This document shows positions 32,737 to 46,474 of a stretch of 64,000 nucleotides of DNA, piece by piece. This DNA is from Vanilla planifolia (Eukaryota; Streptophyta; Magnoliopsida; Asparagales; Orchidaceae), in contig CM043868.1 of assembly GCA_023846275.1 (NCBI GenBank), positions 9,195,653 to 9,259,652 of the forward strand. Direction: 5' to 3'. Positions within the stretch are counted from its first letter, which is position 1; each line of letters starts with the position of its first letter. Under the pieces are notes generated by a model. That model ran no database searches. It saw only the letters and a program-made list of their open reading frames with translations, and was not told the origin of the DNA. The translations under genes were made by a program, and so were the position numbers.

Positions 32737-35700
32737 TGATGTTGTCATGTGTTAATGGATGCTATTTCCCTTGTTGAGTTCCCATGTATTTCCAGATAGA
32801 ATAAGAAAGCTTACAATTTTATGGTAAAAATAATGTATTGATCTTCTAATTAGTTCGCCTCACTTGTTTGGGTCTTTATTGAAATTAAGTTCAACACATA
32901 GGCTTTTACAATTTGCCTATCTTAAAAGGTTATGATATTTCTTTCTTCTTCTAGATTAAGAATTATGTTGGCGCATAGATCAATTCATTGGTGATGAAAA
33001 AGAAAACATCACAATATGAAGTAAAACTCTAAAAATATTAATGGTGATTTAAATGGTTATAACTATTATAACACATTTTAGTTTATGTTCATAACTAGTA
33101 TATAACACATGCCTAATCCCTTTTGCAAGGCAATATTTTTAAAGACCTTAATTATTTGATTTGACAAAAACTTTAAATAACAAAATAAAACATTATATGA
33201 TATTTTCACTAAAATAAATTGACATGGATGTCATTAAAATTTATGTAATATCAAGACATTGATCAATTGAAAATTTACAATAAGAATAAAAAAACTATAG
33301 AGATATCATCTAACTATGTTAAGAAAAATATATATAAATTTTCTATAGTTTTGAAATATGGCTTTTTAATATTTTCCAAAATGATAATTAATTAAAGAAC
33401 CACATAAACTTATCTATTCGGTGTCATCATTATGTAAGAAATATTTGTATTTGTAGAATTTAAGACTTGCCACTTATGAGAAAGTGTTAACCATAGTGGA
33501 TATATTTGTCAAACATGACTACCTAGTTGGCTGCTTAAGAGGAAGTGCGGTCTCTAAGCACCTCAAGATTGATGAAGTTGTTGAGGCATCAAGATGCTCG
33601 CCTTGAATAGTTTACTCTATAAAGTCTTAAGCTAGGATCATGGGTGGTGAAAGGCATGGTATGGCCTTGTGATATTAATTGCTCAAGTAGATTTGATCCA
33701 CGATCACAAAAACAAGTGAACCTTCACCATTTTTTAGATCCATTGTTCCTTTTTGGAAGTTAGCTCGCCAAAGAAAAATGGTATTTATGTAAAAAATAGT
33801 TCTCTATAGAAACTAATTGCTAAGCATCAAGTTTTGGAGACAATCAGCCACATTCAAAAGAAAATTAGAAAAAACTTTTCTATGAGTATCTTTGCCTTTC
33901 CTCCTTTATCACCAAATGTTATTTGCACATCTTCCATTTGTACATCCATTCTTAATAACAAGGCCCAATACGAATATAGATTGTATAATATGTAGCTATC
34001 AAAGGTATTTTGTTAGCTATTCATTTAAAAAAAATATTGACACTTCTAGCTACAATTCCCTAAGACAACCATTAAATTAAAATTGATTATTGTGATAATT
34101 CTATCATAACTAATAACAAAATGTATACATCTCAAATGTTTTCTAAAACAAACCACTAATAAAACTATAGAAATGATAATTTATTCCTAAACTATTTTAT
34201 CGAAAATTTCAAAAATTATCATAAATTAGCTAGCTTATATAGAAATACTCAAGTAGTCTTATTAATTATTAATATTTCATAATCAGATCACCATCTAAAA
34301 ATCACAAAAATTTAAAATAAGAAGATAGACACGATTGCATCATAACACAAAAGATTGATACCGAAACCTAGTAAGATAAAACCAAATTTGAGAGAAGCCC
34401 AAGAATAAGGATTGGCATTAAAACCTTAGAGGGACTAAAAACTAAAATCCTTGATGGATAAAGGAGATTTATTGCCACTTAACAACTTAGTAGACAAGTG
34501 ATTGCCAAGATTCATGAAGAATATCTTTGTTCCATAAGTAGAGTTATTTTATTAACAAAAATAAGTTATAAAATAAAGTTGTGATATTAAAGAAAAATTA
34601 GAGATACAATGTTGGCAAACTAAGGTGGTTGAAAGTATGAAAATGATGTGAAGAAAACAAAGCACTAGAGAAGAGTACTACTAAAAGAGTTCCGAGTGAA
34701 ACAATAGTTAAAGTTAAACTAGAATTGAATGATGCTGTTGGATTCATTAGGAACTTTTAGAGAGCACTGTCATGAAACCATAGTAAGAATGAATAAGGAT
34801 GTGGTTAATGTGGTGGTGGCAAGGATGGAATAGTTACACTTGATAGACATGATGGTCTTTCAAAATGTGCTTGGGTTATTAATGTTAATGTTAATCAAGA
34901 AAATTTTAATACTCATTTGCTAATTAAGGTAGAGATATACCACATTTTAACAAAGAGGGCATTGACAATTTCACGTGACTTGCATCAATACTACAAAATA
35001 GATTGACTCAAATAAAATATGTTTCTACTCATTATCATCAACATAAGAGACTATATTACAATGCTAATATAAAATAAATCTTCATCACATAAATTGTACC
35101 CAAATGAGACCATCATAGACAAAAGCTTTTGTTTTGCTTGTCTGTCTTTGCCTACAATCAAGTTGTTGATGTAATTTCTTTTGTGTAAAAACAATTGTTC
35201 TCTCACTCATCTTCCATATTATGGACATTATATCATTGTTATTTTTGGTGTATGTGATTGCTTGCACATAGAATAAAATAAAGATAAACTCTTTAGATAA
35301 ATAAATGAATAAATAGAAGAAGATAAATTTAATGGGTAATGATAATTATTCATTCTCAAAAAATACAATAATGTGTCATACATCTTATTTCAAAATTAGT
35401 TAACAATGAGAGCAAATCCAAAAGCTTGAAGTAAGTGATAACGGCAAAACATTATAGTTTCTCTGAGAAATACCCCTTTTTCATAAGATGCATAACTATG
35501 CTTCTTTTAATATATAACAATTAGGGTTGAGAATATGGCATATTATGTTTGTCATTAACTTTGTGCTTCATCAACTTTTAGCTTTTTCTATTTTTCTTGA
35601 TAAATGAAACCTTACCTCTCTTGCTTCCTCCTTTTTATTTCACCAATGAAGAAAATTAGGAATATTAATTTAGCTACCCTAGGTCATGATTATGTCCATT

Positions 35701-36870
35701 CTTTCTAATATAAATAAACTACCTTTCTCCATCCATCATTTCTTCTTCATTGGGTAATGAGAAACCAAACTTTTTTACAGAATTGTTTATACACCATTCA
35801 TACTCTTTCATAATCTTCTTTTTCCTTATCATTAGGTACAAGGAATAGGCCAATTATTGGCTTAGTTACTATACAATCAAACCTTATTTCTATTGTCATA
35901 ATTAAGTTATGAGTTTCAAAAATTAATTAAAGTTTAGAGATATATAAGACTTCAAATTAAGGGGGTAAGAAACTATCTATAATTGTTAATAAAAAAATTA
36001 ATTTGTTCAATCATATTAATTGGACTAGAAAAGCTTGAAAATGTTAAACTTTATTACTAAAATTTCTATTCCTACTCTCATTCTACTCTCTTATTAGCCC
36101 TTGTCATTCCCATTTGTCCCTTGATTATCCTCTTCTTCTCTCTAACAATCTTTCTTATTTTATCAATCAATTTGCTACAATGCTCCTTTTTTATATTATC
36201 AATTGTCACATCTCTCTTACCATTCATTTTCTTTTCTTTTTCACTCCAATTGGAATTAAGGCTCCAATAAATTAACTATTTTCTCTCTCTATTTGTAGTC
36301 CCTTTCTTAAGTTGTCACTTATCTTCGTTTAGGGATGTCTTTACCAATATGAGAATAGTGTTTCATCTTTCGTTGATCTTTTCTCCTTAAGAGTCATTGT
36401 CATTCTTATTGTCTTTAGAACTAATAGTGTCCCATCTTTAGTGTTGATTATGTTGTCACTAAAATTACAAGACATTGTCAAGATTTGCAAAAACGACCAC
36501 CTATGGTGGGATTATCTTCTCACCTTTGGTGACTTTAATTGTTAACAAAGTTATGTTATTAATTACATCTTTTACATGTTTTAATTCATTATAAATATAT
36601 GTAATTATATAAATCACTTTGTTGGTATAGATTAATAACATATTTAACATGGATTTCTTAATCCTTAAAGTAGGCTAAATATATATTAAACAATGTAAGA
36701 TGATATTTTATGAGATAAAGTGTTCTTACTTAAATGCAATATCTAGATTTATTTTATTATATTGTAGATCAAATGACTTAAGGATTTTGGGGGAGCTTAG
36801 ATGAAAGAATATTATAGGTTTAATTAAAATTATATAATTTGTTTGGTTTAATAATGATATATAATAATCA
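32737..36870 (+). repeat. PLR 3'-flank repeat, copy in A2; no gene seen
   Basis: From about 32796 aligned with 5351-9465, with many small indels. Sequence just after the exon 2 fusion (agtgatgttgtcatgtgttaatgg) matches the bases after the PLR stop codons near 20490, 46490 and 57000. Confidence 0.82.
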
Positions 36871-37839
36871 CTTTCTATGCCTTTTTCTCTTTAGATGTAA
36901 CACATGAGCAAGTTAATTTGCATGTTTAGCTTATTCTATTAATCAAACCTTATTTATATGTTATTATTGCATATTTTGAGCAAATGAAATGTCGAAAATA
37001 TGCACAATTACAAATAAACAAATGTAGCTTTGCTCGTACTAACTTTTGTTGGGTCCTAAGAAGATACACTAAGAGAGGGACTAAATTGCTATTAAAAGAT
37101 TTAAAAACAAATTCTTTTGATAAACTAAAAAATAAATAAATATTTTAAAACTACCTTATATAATATCACACCCCTACTTTATTTCTTTCAAGATTATCAA
37201 GAAGAGTACCTTTTAATAGCTATAATAGAATAATCAAATGCAATAAAAATAAAAAACATGATAAATAGTTAATAAAATATAAGTTTTTTAGATGATTTGA
37301 CTTAACCTTAAGCCTACATCCATCACCATGCTCCTGCTTAAGTGTTATTATACTAATCACTCCATAACTAAGAGAAGAAACCCGATCAAAAGTTGAGATT
37401 TTTCACAAATCATCTACAACCCCAATCTACACAACACTATCCAATCGTGAGCTCGAATAATCCTTTTCAAATTAAACAAGCCAAAGATATAACCAAGAGA
37501 AAAAAATCAAATGTAACAATATGAAACACTTCACATAATAGTGAACAAATATACAAATACAAGTGGTTAATTATAAATTGAACAATAATATTACAAACAT
37601 TTCTAATAGTTTTGTGATGAGCAAAGATAATGTAATTTTTAATTTCTTTAACTCTTAAGCTATCTTGCTTTATGTTGCTTATAAATTACCTTCTTAGAGA
37701 CTAAGCTTGGACTGCTCTAGACCTGAGTCGATACACGCCAACATGCCGATCAGCATCGACTCTCATCGAGATGCACCATAGACGTCAACTAGAGTTGAAC
37801 ATCATCGACACGCACTGATCCACTCTTGGCTATTGACCT
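36871..37839 (+). other. Flank extension and unmatched GC-richer stretch
   Basis: 36871-37710 is a diverged match to block B (24191-25020), including 'tgttgggtcctaagaag'. 37712-37839 has no counterpart in the window, is less AT-rich, and has repeated 'atcgac/tcgat' motifs. It may be the last piece of the interior of the adjacent LTR element. No gene seen. Confidence 0.45.
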
Positions 37840-40230
37840 TGTGATGATAAGATCACAGGTAGCTTAAGTAATTAGTATCAAATAATTTAGTTTTAGGTAT
37901 ACTTAAATAAAGCTTAGGTTAGCTTTGGTTTAAGCTAAATTAATACCTAGGTTTTGATTTTTAGTATAAGGAAACCCTAAAGATGGAATTTAAGATTAGA
38001 ATGAGAACAAAAGTACTTGTTGAGTCCTTGAGCATGCCTTAGATAAGGCCTTACACATGTTTGGATCTTAGTTAAACATCGGATGAAGGTTATTCAAGAT
38101 AAATAACCCAACTTGACCTTAAGAGTGATGCTAGGCTTAGGCAATGGGTTTTTTGTTCTCTTTGATGTTAGTTAAACTATATACAAAGCTTAAATTATTA
38201 AGCAAACCATGAATAGTTGGTTGGGCTCTAATGCCATGGGTTGACATTTTAGATGATGATTTAAAGACTCATGGAAGTCTTTTGAGAAGGCTGTAGTGGC
38301 TTAGGTTTACTTGCATGGCATAAGACTCACTAGTGAAACTGATAAGACTCACCAGTAAAACTCATGCAAACTAAGGTTGAAAATATTAATCATGGCTTTG
38401 TAGAATGTGCCTAAGAGTATAATCCATGGATATATACTTAATTAGATGCTTATATTATAGCCAAAATAGGTGAGAAGATTTTAAAGAGGGTCTCAAATAA
38501 GACTAAGGCAAAGATTAAGGGTAAGTGCTGATCATATGCATGAAATTTAGATAGGATAATCCAAAGCAAATGAGTTAAGGTTTAGAAATAACCTTACGAT
38601 CCTTAGATAAGTGATTTAAGGTTTCGAGCAAACCCTAAAATCATTCTAAATAGTAGATAGATAACCACAAATAGTTGATTTAACAGTGGAAGAAAACATT
38701 AGAATTCCCACATAATTGATTAGGGTTTTGGAGAAAACTTTAGAATTTTTAGATATCTAACTAAGGTAATGAAGGGAGCCTTAGAATGTTCAAATAAGTG
38801 AATGGAAGAAAACATGAGAATGCCCACATAATTGATTAGGGTTTTGGAGAAAACATGAGCCTGGATAGGTTGTGATGATAAATTGTATTATTGTGAGTAT
38901 GATAAAAGAGACAAATGTGATGATAACAAGATTGGGATGTAGTGGACCTCATGTATTGGACCTTACCAACAATTGGCAGGTTAGATTATTAGACTTCTAC
39001 AAGATTATAGATGTAACAGAGTGCTATTACGATATTCTATAAACTAGGAAATGTGCCAAATTTAATGTGATGTGTCTTAGTGCCACTAAGACATTCCACT
39101 AATAGGGAAATGGGTCAAATGATATGTATTATGGCTTTGTTCCACTAGGACATTCTGTCAATCGAGGAATGTGTCATGCAATATGTGTGTTTCTATGTAT
39201 CAGTAAGAAATTTCATCGGTTAGAGGACGTGTCGTATTATGCGGTGTAACTAAGTGCCATTAAGATATTCCATAAATTAGAGAATATACTCAAATATATG
39301 GTGTTCTTGGAGTGCCATCAACCAACTCTAAACACCACTAGAGATCATAGATAAGGTGTTTCATATGGTGGTAGAGTGTTATGTGCTTATTGAGAACCCT
39401 TAGAACCTTAAAAAGTTTGGCCTTGTGGTTGGACTTTCTTATTAGAGAGTGCTAGATTATGTAATAATATAAAAATGCTACCTCTTATGCCATGTATTTG
39501 GGTGGACATGGAGGAATTTTTAGATTACTAGTGAGACACTGATATCATATTAGACGCATTACAAGATTATGCTTACGTTTATAATAAAAATTTGAGAGAA
39601 ATTATTGGATATTAGCTAAATAATATTTCTTGGAGTTATATCTTAAGGGATAATGATTGATATAATTCTTATATAATAGTTTAACTTGGTATGTTAAGAT
39701 AGTCCTAGATGATATTCCTAATCAATATATTAAATATATTCTACTTATTTTTGTAATAAGGCATTGTCGTTACAAACTTATTTTTATAGTATGACTTGAA
39801 TATTTTTTATTGAGCTCTGTCTCAATCCTTCTTATTTTTACAAGCTACTCCAAAGAGACAAGAACTTAGGAGAGAGTTGCGAGCTTTTGTGTTGTACATC
39901 TAATTTTTCAATATTCTTACTTGTATCTTTGAATTCAATAGTAGTGAAGTTATTTCATTATAACTCAACTATTTATACTTTGATAGACTAGGGATGTATT
40001 AGCATCTTTTATATTATTCTTATATGCAAGATTTTTTAGCATGTGGATTATTTATAAGTTATGATGTTTCATCGATATGGTGGTATACATGGATTGCATT
40101 ATAGGTTTCTTGAGTACCATGTATGCTAGTGTAGTTGATGGGTTACCCTACTTACAATGAACAAATTCAGTATCCGTTGGGTGACCAAATGATAGAGGGT
40201 ATTATTCATTGATTAAAATTGGGCATCACA
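37840..40230 (+). mobile_element. Probable LTR (solo or truncated element), about 2.4 kb
   Basis: Bounded by TGTGATG at 37840 and CATCACA at 40224-40230, perfect 7-bp inverted termini of TG...CA type. The 3' end 'aaaattgggcatcaca' has the form common at plant LTR ends. It contains a 5-unit minisatellite and no protein coding. I see no matching target duplication (gacct versus atact), so one end may be truncated or the element may be a one-LTR remnant. Its terminal ~60 bp survive at 9472-9537 and near 52670-52735. Confidence 0.5.
39020..39310 (+). repeat. Minisatellite, five diverged units of 57-59 bp
   Basis: Units start near 39020, 39079, 39138, 39196 and 39253. The shared pattern is AGTGCCACTAAGACATTCC, then a short AT stretch, then GGAAATGTGTCA and a TATGTG-like end. 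A partial sixth (AGTGCCATCAA) begins at 39311. The array lies within the LTR-like element. Confidence 0.8.
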
Positions 40231-43200
40231 ATACTTAGTTGAATTTCTAACCAAGTGAGTGAAGGATAGCTAGCTAAGTACATTGACTGATGCATGAGTT
40301 TTATTTCATCTAGAGATTTGATAAAAAAAAAGAAGGTTTAATACTAAAACATTGAGTGTGACACTTGATTATCATACTTTTATTCATTTTTTATCTTTTT
40401 TTATATGTATGATTTTTTTAAATGACAGGTGTGTTCATACTATCTCATCACTATAGTTATTGATTCCAATGTTTGTCATTTTTAGTACGGATACTTTTGT
40501 TGCATTTTATAGCTCAACTATATCCTCACATCTTTTGTACATAATTTGAGCCAAAGTCATTGTATGACATTTTTAATAGGATTATAGGTTTTTTTATTGA
40601 GTAAGATTACTTTGTATGATTTCTTACTATCGAACAAGTTTTAACCATTGCATAAATGTTTGGTTTATACCTTCGAATAATTGTTTCTCTTATTGTTTAG
40701 AAAAAATGAAATTGAAGTCAGTTTATTAAATGCTTAAACATTAATTCAATAGCTTTAGCTTGAAATTTGGAAGTCCTTAGCATATGTTAAGCTATACCAA
40801 ATGTTTATAATGTCATTTAATCAGTATTTGAGTTTGTTTCTATCATGAATTTCAAAGAAAATTCGAGTTGGTTTCTATCTTCTATATCTTCTTTCTAGAA
40901 TGTCTTGGTTACCAAAAAAACTTAATAAGAATTTAATCAAATATACCTTCCAACTTATAGTTTAGTTTTTTAAATATGCCTATAATCCTAATCAAGAATT
41001 ATGCTTTATAAGTTGTAGGGATTTTAAAATTCGTGTTGATCGCTATAAAACTTCCTAAACTTAAAATTTTGCTGAAATTATTTTGGAATTTTGACAAAGT
41101 TTTGGCTTTTAATTAAACAAGGAAAATAGTTTTAAAAATCTAAAAATGTCCATTTCATTTTCAAACTTTCAAATTTTATAGGATCACTGAGTTGCACGCT
41201 AAAAACTTGAAAAAAGCCATTATTTAGTAAATTTTAACCATAATAAGTGTGATGAACTCCCCCGGTTAGCATTTACAAATTAAATCGATCATGTGTCATA
41301 TCAAGTCGATATCAACATCTTTGGTTGAGTGTCATTGCACCTTATAATCCCATTAATATCACATGGATCAGATAGAATAGCATAATAAAATATAGATGCT
41401 TTTAGAGGTTTGTTCACCCAAGACATTTAAACCATAACCCAACTAATGAAGGAAAATTTTCCAATAACTCACACCCCTTGAAACATCAATGAACTAAACA
41501 ACAAAGTCACACATCAAACAAAAAAAATTTTAATGATGACTAAGTGGAAGAATAAGGATAAGAGAGTTCACACACTTGCCAATCAATTTTTAAGCTTTAC
41601 AAAACAACACCAAGGGTCTAGGAAGAAGAAAAAAGAGATAACAAATATCATTATAGTCCACATTGCAAAGACATCTATGATACTCCCCAACACATTAATG
41701 TAGGAGTTCTTATTTTTGATAGCATTTGTATTTGAAAGATGTTTTGGTAATTGTTTAAAGGTCATCGATCATTGCTTTGATAAGCATGATATGATTGGAC
41801 ACCATCAAGTCAAGTTTTGTCAATATGAAATTAGAAAGGCCATGAAGTCTTGGAAGATGAAAGAACATTTATTGATTTTTTTTCTAAGACTTAAAAAGTT
41901 AGAGGATCTTCTAATGAAATAATATCTTCCATTAACTCATAGACTTAGGAAAGACATGAGTAGTGTACAAGAGATTGCAAACTATATTGGAAGCTCAAAA
42001 GTGAACATAAAATTTCTCACTCAATGTTTGTAACCATGTGACAAACATTATGAACACCTTCTAAAGCTCCATCCCATGATAAAGTTAAGGCCAATGTAGA
42101 AGTTAGTACTTAATAATAATTATGTACATGATTGTGTGATTGTGAGAGGAAAGAACAATATGCATAACATTGTTCAAATGAAGATATATTACCTTACTAA
42201 TTGAACTTATTAGTGAAAAGAATTGTTCTTCCCTTGTGGATCACATTAAAAAAAAGAGAAGATATTGGTAGTGAGGATGACTCAAAAATCTCAAAGAACC
42301 TAGTAACTTTAATCCATATGCATGAGTTTTTATCGGAAAGTGAGTCCAATAGTATTAAGAATATGCTAGTTATCCCTTAAACTCACTGTGATAATAAGAA
42401 GAGAATGATAAGATTATTGTAGAGGATGAGATGAGTGCTACTAAAAAGGGCATTAAGGGAATTATCATTGATATTGAAGGAGATCATTCTAAAGTTAAAA
42501 TAGATTACATACTACATTTTAAGATAATGAACATATAACTAAGTGAAAATGTCATGCTATTCTTCTAATTGAATGTAGTTATCTTTTGTAGACACCATAT
42601 ATTTTATATTCCTTTTTTATTTTTCCCTCCAATAATGTTTTGCAAATTTATTAGTCTAGTTTATAGTATCACTTGAGATTTTTCTTAAGTACTTAATTTA
42701 TCATCATCACCACCTCCATTCTATCTCAATCTTTACTAGAAATACAACTTCCAGCATTGCCATGAGATTCATCAAATGTGGCTACCTTTAACAATTTTGA
42801 TAGTTCAACTTCTAGTCAAAGTTGTGTTAATATCAAAGGATTGATTTGTTGTCCAAGTTTTTTCATTCGATTTTCAAATTATTAAGTCATTTTTAGGGAC
42901 ATGAGAGTGTCAATAAAAAATATCCTAAACATTATAGCCTTTATCAAAGATAGAGTTCTACACCCACTTCAAAGATAAATTAGGGATTCCACTTGTGACA
43001 TGCTTCTTTAACTAATCATTAAAGACAAGTTTTCTTTTATAAATCATGATAGTTGACAATATAAACACAAGCTACCCAATGAAATGACTTTTAATGCCAA
43101 CACTTTTTATTTTTTGAAACTATACTTCTAAATCTTTTGTGATTTGATCATGTATTTTTATATATGTATATATTTTATACCTTGAGCCATCCTGGGATAG

Positions 43201-45266
43201 ACCCAATGGATAAAGATATGTTAAAATTATAGTAGGTCAGCTTGTATAGTTTTTAAATTCACTTTGATAATATTGTATAATCAAATCATCATTTCATATG
43301 ATTGGAGGAAACATCGTTCATTCGATTGTTATGTCCATCACTTTGGGTGGCTAGTTAACGCCAACTACTTTAGGAAATTACAAAGCTATCCTATAAAGTT
43401 TGTTATAGACTACACTTGGCAATCTCTTAGTCTCATTGGGTCATTAGTTCAAACCACCATACGTAGTTAACAATCGATCTTACTACTTCTTAGTTACATG
43501 AGAGTCCACTTTTTGTTGCTCTTATCCTGCTCAATATTTTCCTTATTGAAGCATGTGTTTTGATTATTCAAAAATGTTATGGAATCTTTTCAACAAAGAA
43601 ATAGATAAACTTGATTCTTTGGTGAAGATCATGTGACTCTGTTCCTACACTCATTACATGATTCAAGTGAGTTATCCAAAAGCTTAGATATTAAGATTCA
43701 AGCATCACAACAAAGATCATAGTGTAGCACTAACTTTTTCATGATCAGAGGTATCTTAGCTCTTCTTTAATCCACCCCTTCCTTGTTTAGTCCTTTTATT
43801 CAACATTAGTATTACAAAGACTTTCATCTTGTAAATATTATTACTTTTTATTCATATTATTACAAAAGTTTATTTCCTACACTTGTTTACCATTACATTA
43901 AGAAATATTTTTGAAATATTTTCTACATGTGCATTATTTATGGCTTGCTTTTTTTCTCCTGGACCACGCCGGAGCCATCTTTCAAAGTCCAAAACTGTTC
44001 AGCTGGAATTGCTTTCTCAATGAATCTTAAATCAATTCTTATAATATTATTTGGTTTTTTAGTGGTGAAATATTAATTCTTATTTTATAGTCCTTAACTA
44101 ATTAGAAAACAGTGAGAAAACGTTACATTTCCTCAAGCATTTTTCTTTGAATTGTCATAAAAATGACAGTGTTAAAAAAACTATATGTTTTGATGTGCAC
44201 ACCACCATCTATCAAAAAATTTAATTATAATTGTAAAGCCCATTTTTTTAAACTTAACTCTTTATTAAGACAGATCTTACAATTACCTTGCCTTCTTAGC
44301 CCAAAAAATTTGTTTCATTAATGTGGTGCAACAAGATTAATATTCTTTTAATTACTCTATTTTATCATTTTTTTCAATCTATAGCAAAATATTAAATGTT
44401 TTGGTTAACAAGTGATTTTTTTTCTCAATAATTGAGCATGAGAAGTTAATCTCTACAATTATCTAAAGGAATTCATCGATTACTTAAGTGGGATTTGTTA
44501 TATTGCAACTCCTAACTATTCATATCAAGTTTGGAGGACAAAGTTATAAATTTTTTTCTATTTTAAAATTTTTAGTAATAGCTAGACTTTCACAAAAATA
44601 AACATCTAATATTGAAAGGTTTGAAGACAAAAATTTTGGCTTTTAAAAGATACAAATAAAGGATTTTTATTAAAAGAACCTGTATTAGTCTTAAACAAAA
44701 GCCGAGTCCATTAAGTAAAAAATTAAGATCTATTATTTGATAAATATTGAGAATGCTACAATTGCCTTTAGTAGGAAATGACTTAATGCTTTATTATGGT
44801 AATGCATGATATGTGTTTGAAGCTCTTAATGAGGACATAGAGCTTTAGCTGTAGGAGAACATTTAGTTTTTCCTTAGTTATGGAAGAGAAAATGCATAAC
44901 ATGCAACATGGATGTAGAGTTATCAGTATGTCAAAGTCCTATAGATGAAGTGTTTCATGTCCAAAAAGGAATTGTTGCACTACAACCATGAAAAAGAGGG
45001 ATATGTAAAAGAGTATAATGATTCAAATGTAACAAGATGAATGGAATCAAAAAGGTAGCATGAACTTAGCTTTTGTTTAGGATTAAGAGAGATAATCGAT
45101 ACTGACATTTCCTTTTCTGTATCAAAGGGTTGTGTTGTCAAATTTTCAATTCTAGCCTTGGCTTGAGTTATCTTCTCATCTTCTTCATTTGTAGGTAGCT
45201 AAGTGATATTTGTTTTTTGGGTGCACTTGAGTCATTGATGTCTCACATAGCTTTTCATTTAAAACC
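40231..45266 (+). other. Non-coding block-A segment in A2
   Basis: Aligned with 9538-13510 (to about 43790), then 150 bp that do not match A1, then aligned with 14085-16242. Frames beginning near 41716 and 43264 have counterparts in A1 and A3 that are broken by stops, so they are decayed or fortuitous. No gene apart from the PPR-like shard. Confidence 0.6.
43959..44030 (+). pseudogene. Short PPR-like coding shard, A2 copy
   Basis: Reads LDHAGAIFQSPKLFSWNCFL followed by NES and a stop. It differs from the A1 copy mostly by a few replacements, with FQSPKLFSWN unchanged. Same caveats as the A1 shard: too short for a gene. Confidence 0.35.
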
Positions 45267-45271
45267 TATTA
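45267..45271. other. Unoccupied paralogue of the solo-LTR insertion site
   Basis: A single TATTA between 'aaaacc' and 'ttggaatatttatattg' corresponds exactly to the duplicated TATTA that flanks the LTR in A1. Confidence 0.85.
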
Positions 45272-46034
45272 TTGGAATATTTATATTGTTGTGAAGATTG
45301 ACCTTGTTTGTTGCATTTTATTTAATAACATGGTAGATTATCGTACGTTACATTTTTGTTAGAAGCCATTATTGCTTTATTGTTTTTTGAAAACATGATT
45401 CTGGTTAGGAGTTCCTTTGCTAAATTTACTTCAATAGAGGTATGGGAAACATTCAATTTGGTAGATTATCCATTTCTTCTATTATCAAGTTGTGAACACG
45501 TGTTAATATCAATCAACCTATTTCAATGACAACATAAAGTTCCCAAGGTTTAGTTATATTGCCCAAATAAGCTTTGAGATATTTTTCTTGAGTTACCTCC
45601 TATCTAATCTATGGACAACTACCACACAGCTCCTCCACATGCCTCTTAATCTATTCCAGATTCATCCTCAGTCCTCATTTTAGTGGCACAATAGCTTTCA
45701 ATATCTTTTGAAGAGTTTATCAAAGTCATTTTTTGATCAAACCTTTAAAAAACTTCTAAAAACTGTGAAGACTCCTACTATAATAATTGTTATAATTGGT
45801 TTTAGCTATAAGTAATATTTTTGCTAAACCCAAGGATCTTTTGCCACTTCTATCCCTTATATTATTTGACATTAATCAATCTTTTGGAGGAAGAATTATG
45901 ATTTTTCTCAGTTTTTTTTCATCATGCATTTATCTTTTCTTTTATATTTTTTTATCTTTTGCATGTGTCAATGTAACATTCTAAAATGTTTGTGAACACT
46001 TTTCGTGAAATGCTTATTTATTGCTCCGTTGTAG
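45272..46034 (+). other. PLR intron 3 remnant, A2
   Basis: Aligned with 19271-20033 and ending in 'ccgttgtag' before exon 4. No exon 3 homology. The open frame near 45796 is a T-rich intronic reading. Confidence 0.55.
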
Positions 46035-46474
46035 CAATCTATGTTGATAATGATGAAATTGCAGCATACACCATCAAGACAATCAATGACCGACAAACAC
46101 TAAAACAAACCTTGAATATTAGACCATCTGAGAACATACTCTTACAAAGAGAATTGATTAAAGCATAGGAAGAGCACATTGGTAAGTAGCTTGAGTAGAC
46201 CAACATTTAATAAGAGGAAATCCTTAATATCATTAGAGGTGAATGGATTAAACTTTTTTCCTTTTAAACTATTTATAGAACTTATAGTAGGCTTTTCTTA
46301 CATCTTTTAGAGAAAGTATATGAACAACAAGTTGGTCTGGGACACTACTACCATGTCTTCTATGAAGGTTGTTTGACAAAGTTTGAGATAGGGGATTTGG
46401 GGTAGGAGGCTTCGAATCTATATCTTGAGGTTGCATATGCTCGAGTCAAGGATTGTTTGAAGCGTTATTTGTGA
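46035..46474 (+). pseudogene. PLR: PLR exons 4-5, broken copy 2
   Basis: Exon 4 (46035-46238) starts IYVDNDEIAAYTIKTINDRQ and stays open through ENILLQRELIKA. It then has five stops before the exon end, one at KA*EE and the rest around LIGK and the TNI region. The intron at 46239-46310 keeps GT and AG. Exon 5 (46311-46474) reads QQVGLGHYYHVFYEGCL, the ancestral form of the segment that carries two stops in copies 1 and 3. Its only premature stop is TAG in the GDLG*EAS region. It ends KDCLKRYL then TGA. Exons 1-3 are missing, as in copy 1. Because the lesions are different from those of copy 1, the two decayed independently after the block was duplicated. Confidence 0.88.

Larger units (their letters stand above)
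32733..46474 (+). repeat. Segmental duplication block A, copy 2 (A2)
   Basis: Starts at the PLR exon 2/3' flank junction and ends at the stop of a second exon 4-5 pseudogene. It has the same order as A1 but is more diverged from A1 than A3 is. It retains the 37840-40230 LTR-like element and lacks the solo LTR. Confidence 0.87.

Noticed and set aside
41716-41922. 68-codon frame in A2
   Set aside because: Counterparts in A1 and A3 contain several stops and no known domain is recognised, so it is kept only as a decayed or fortuitous reading.
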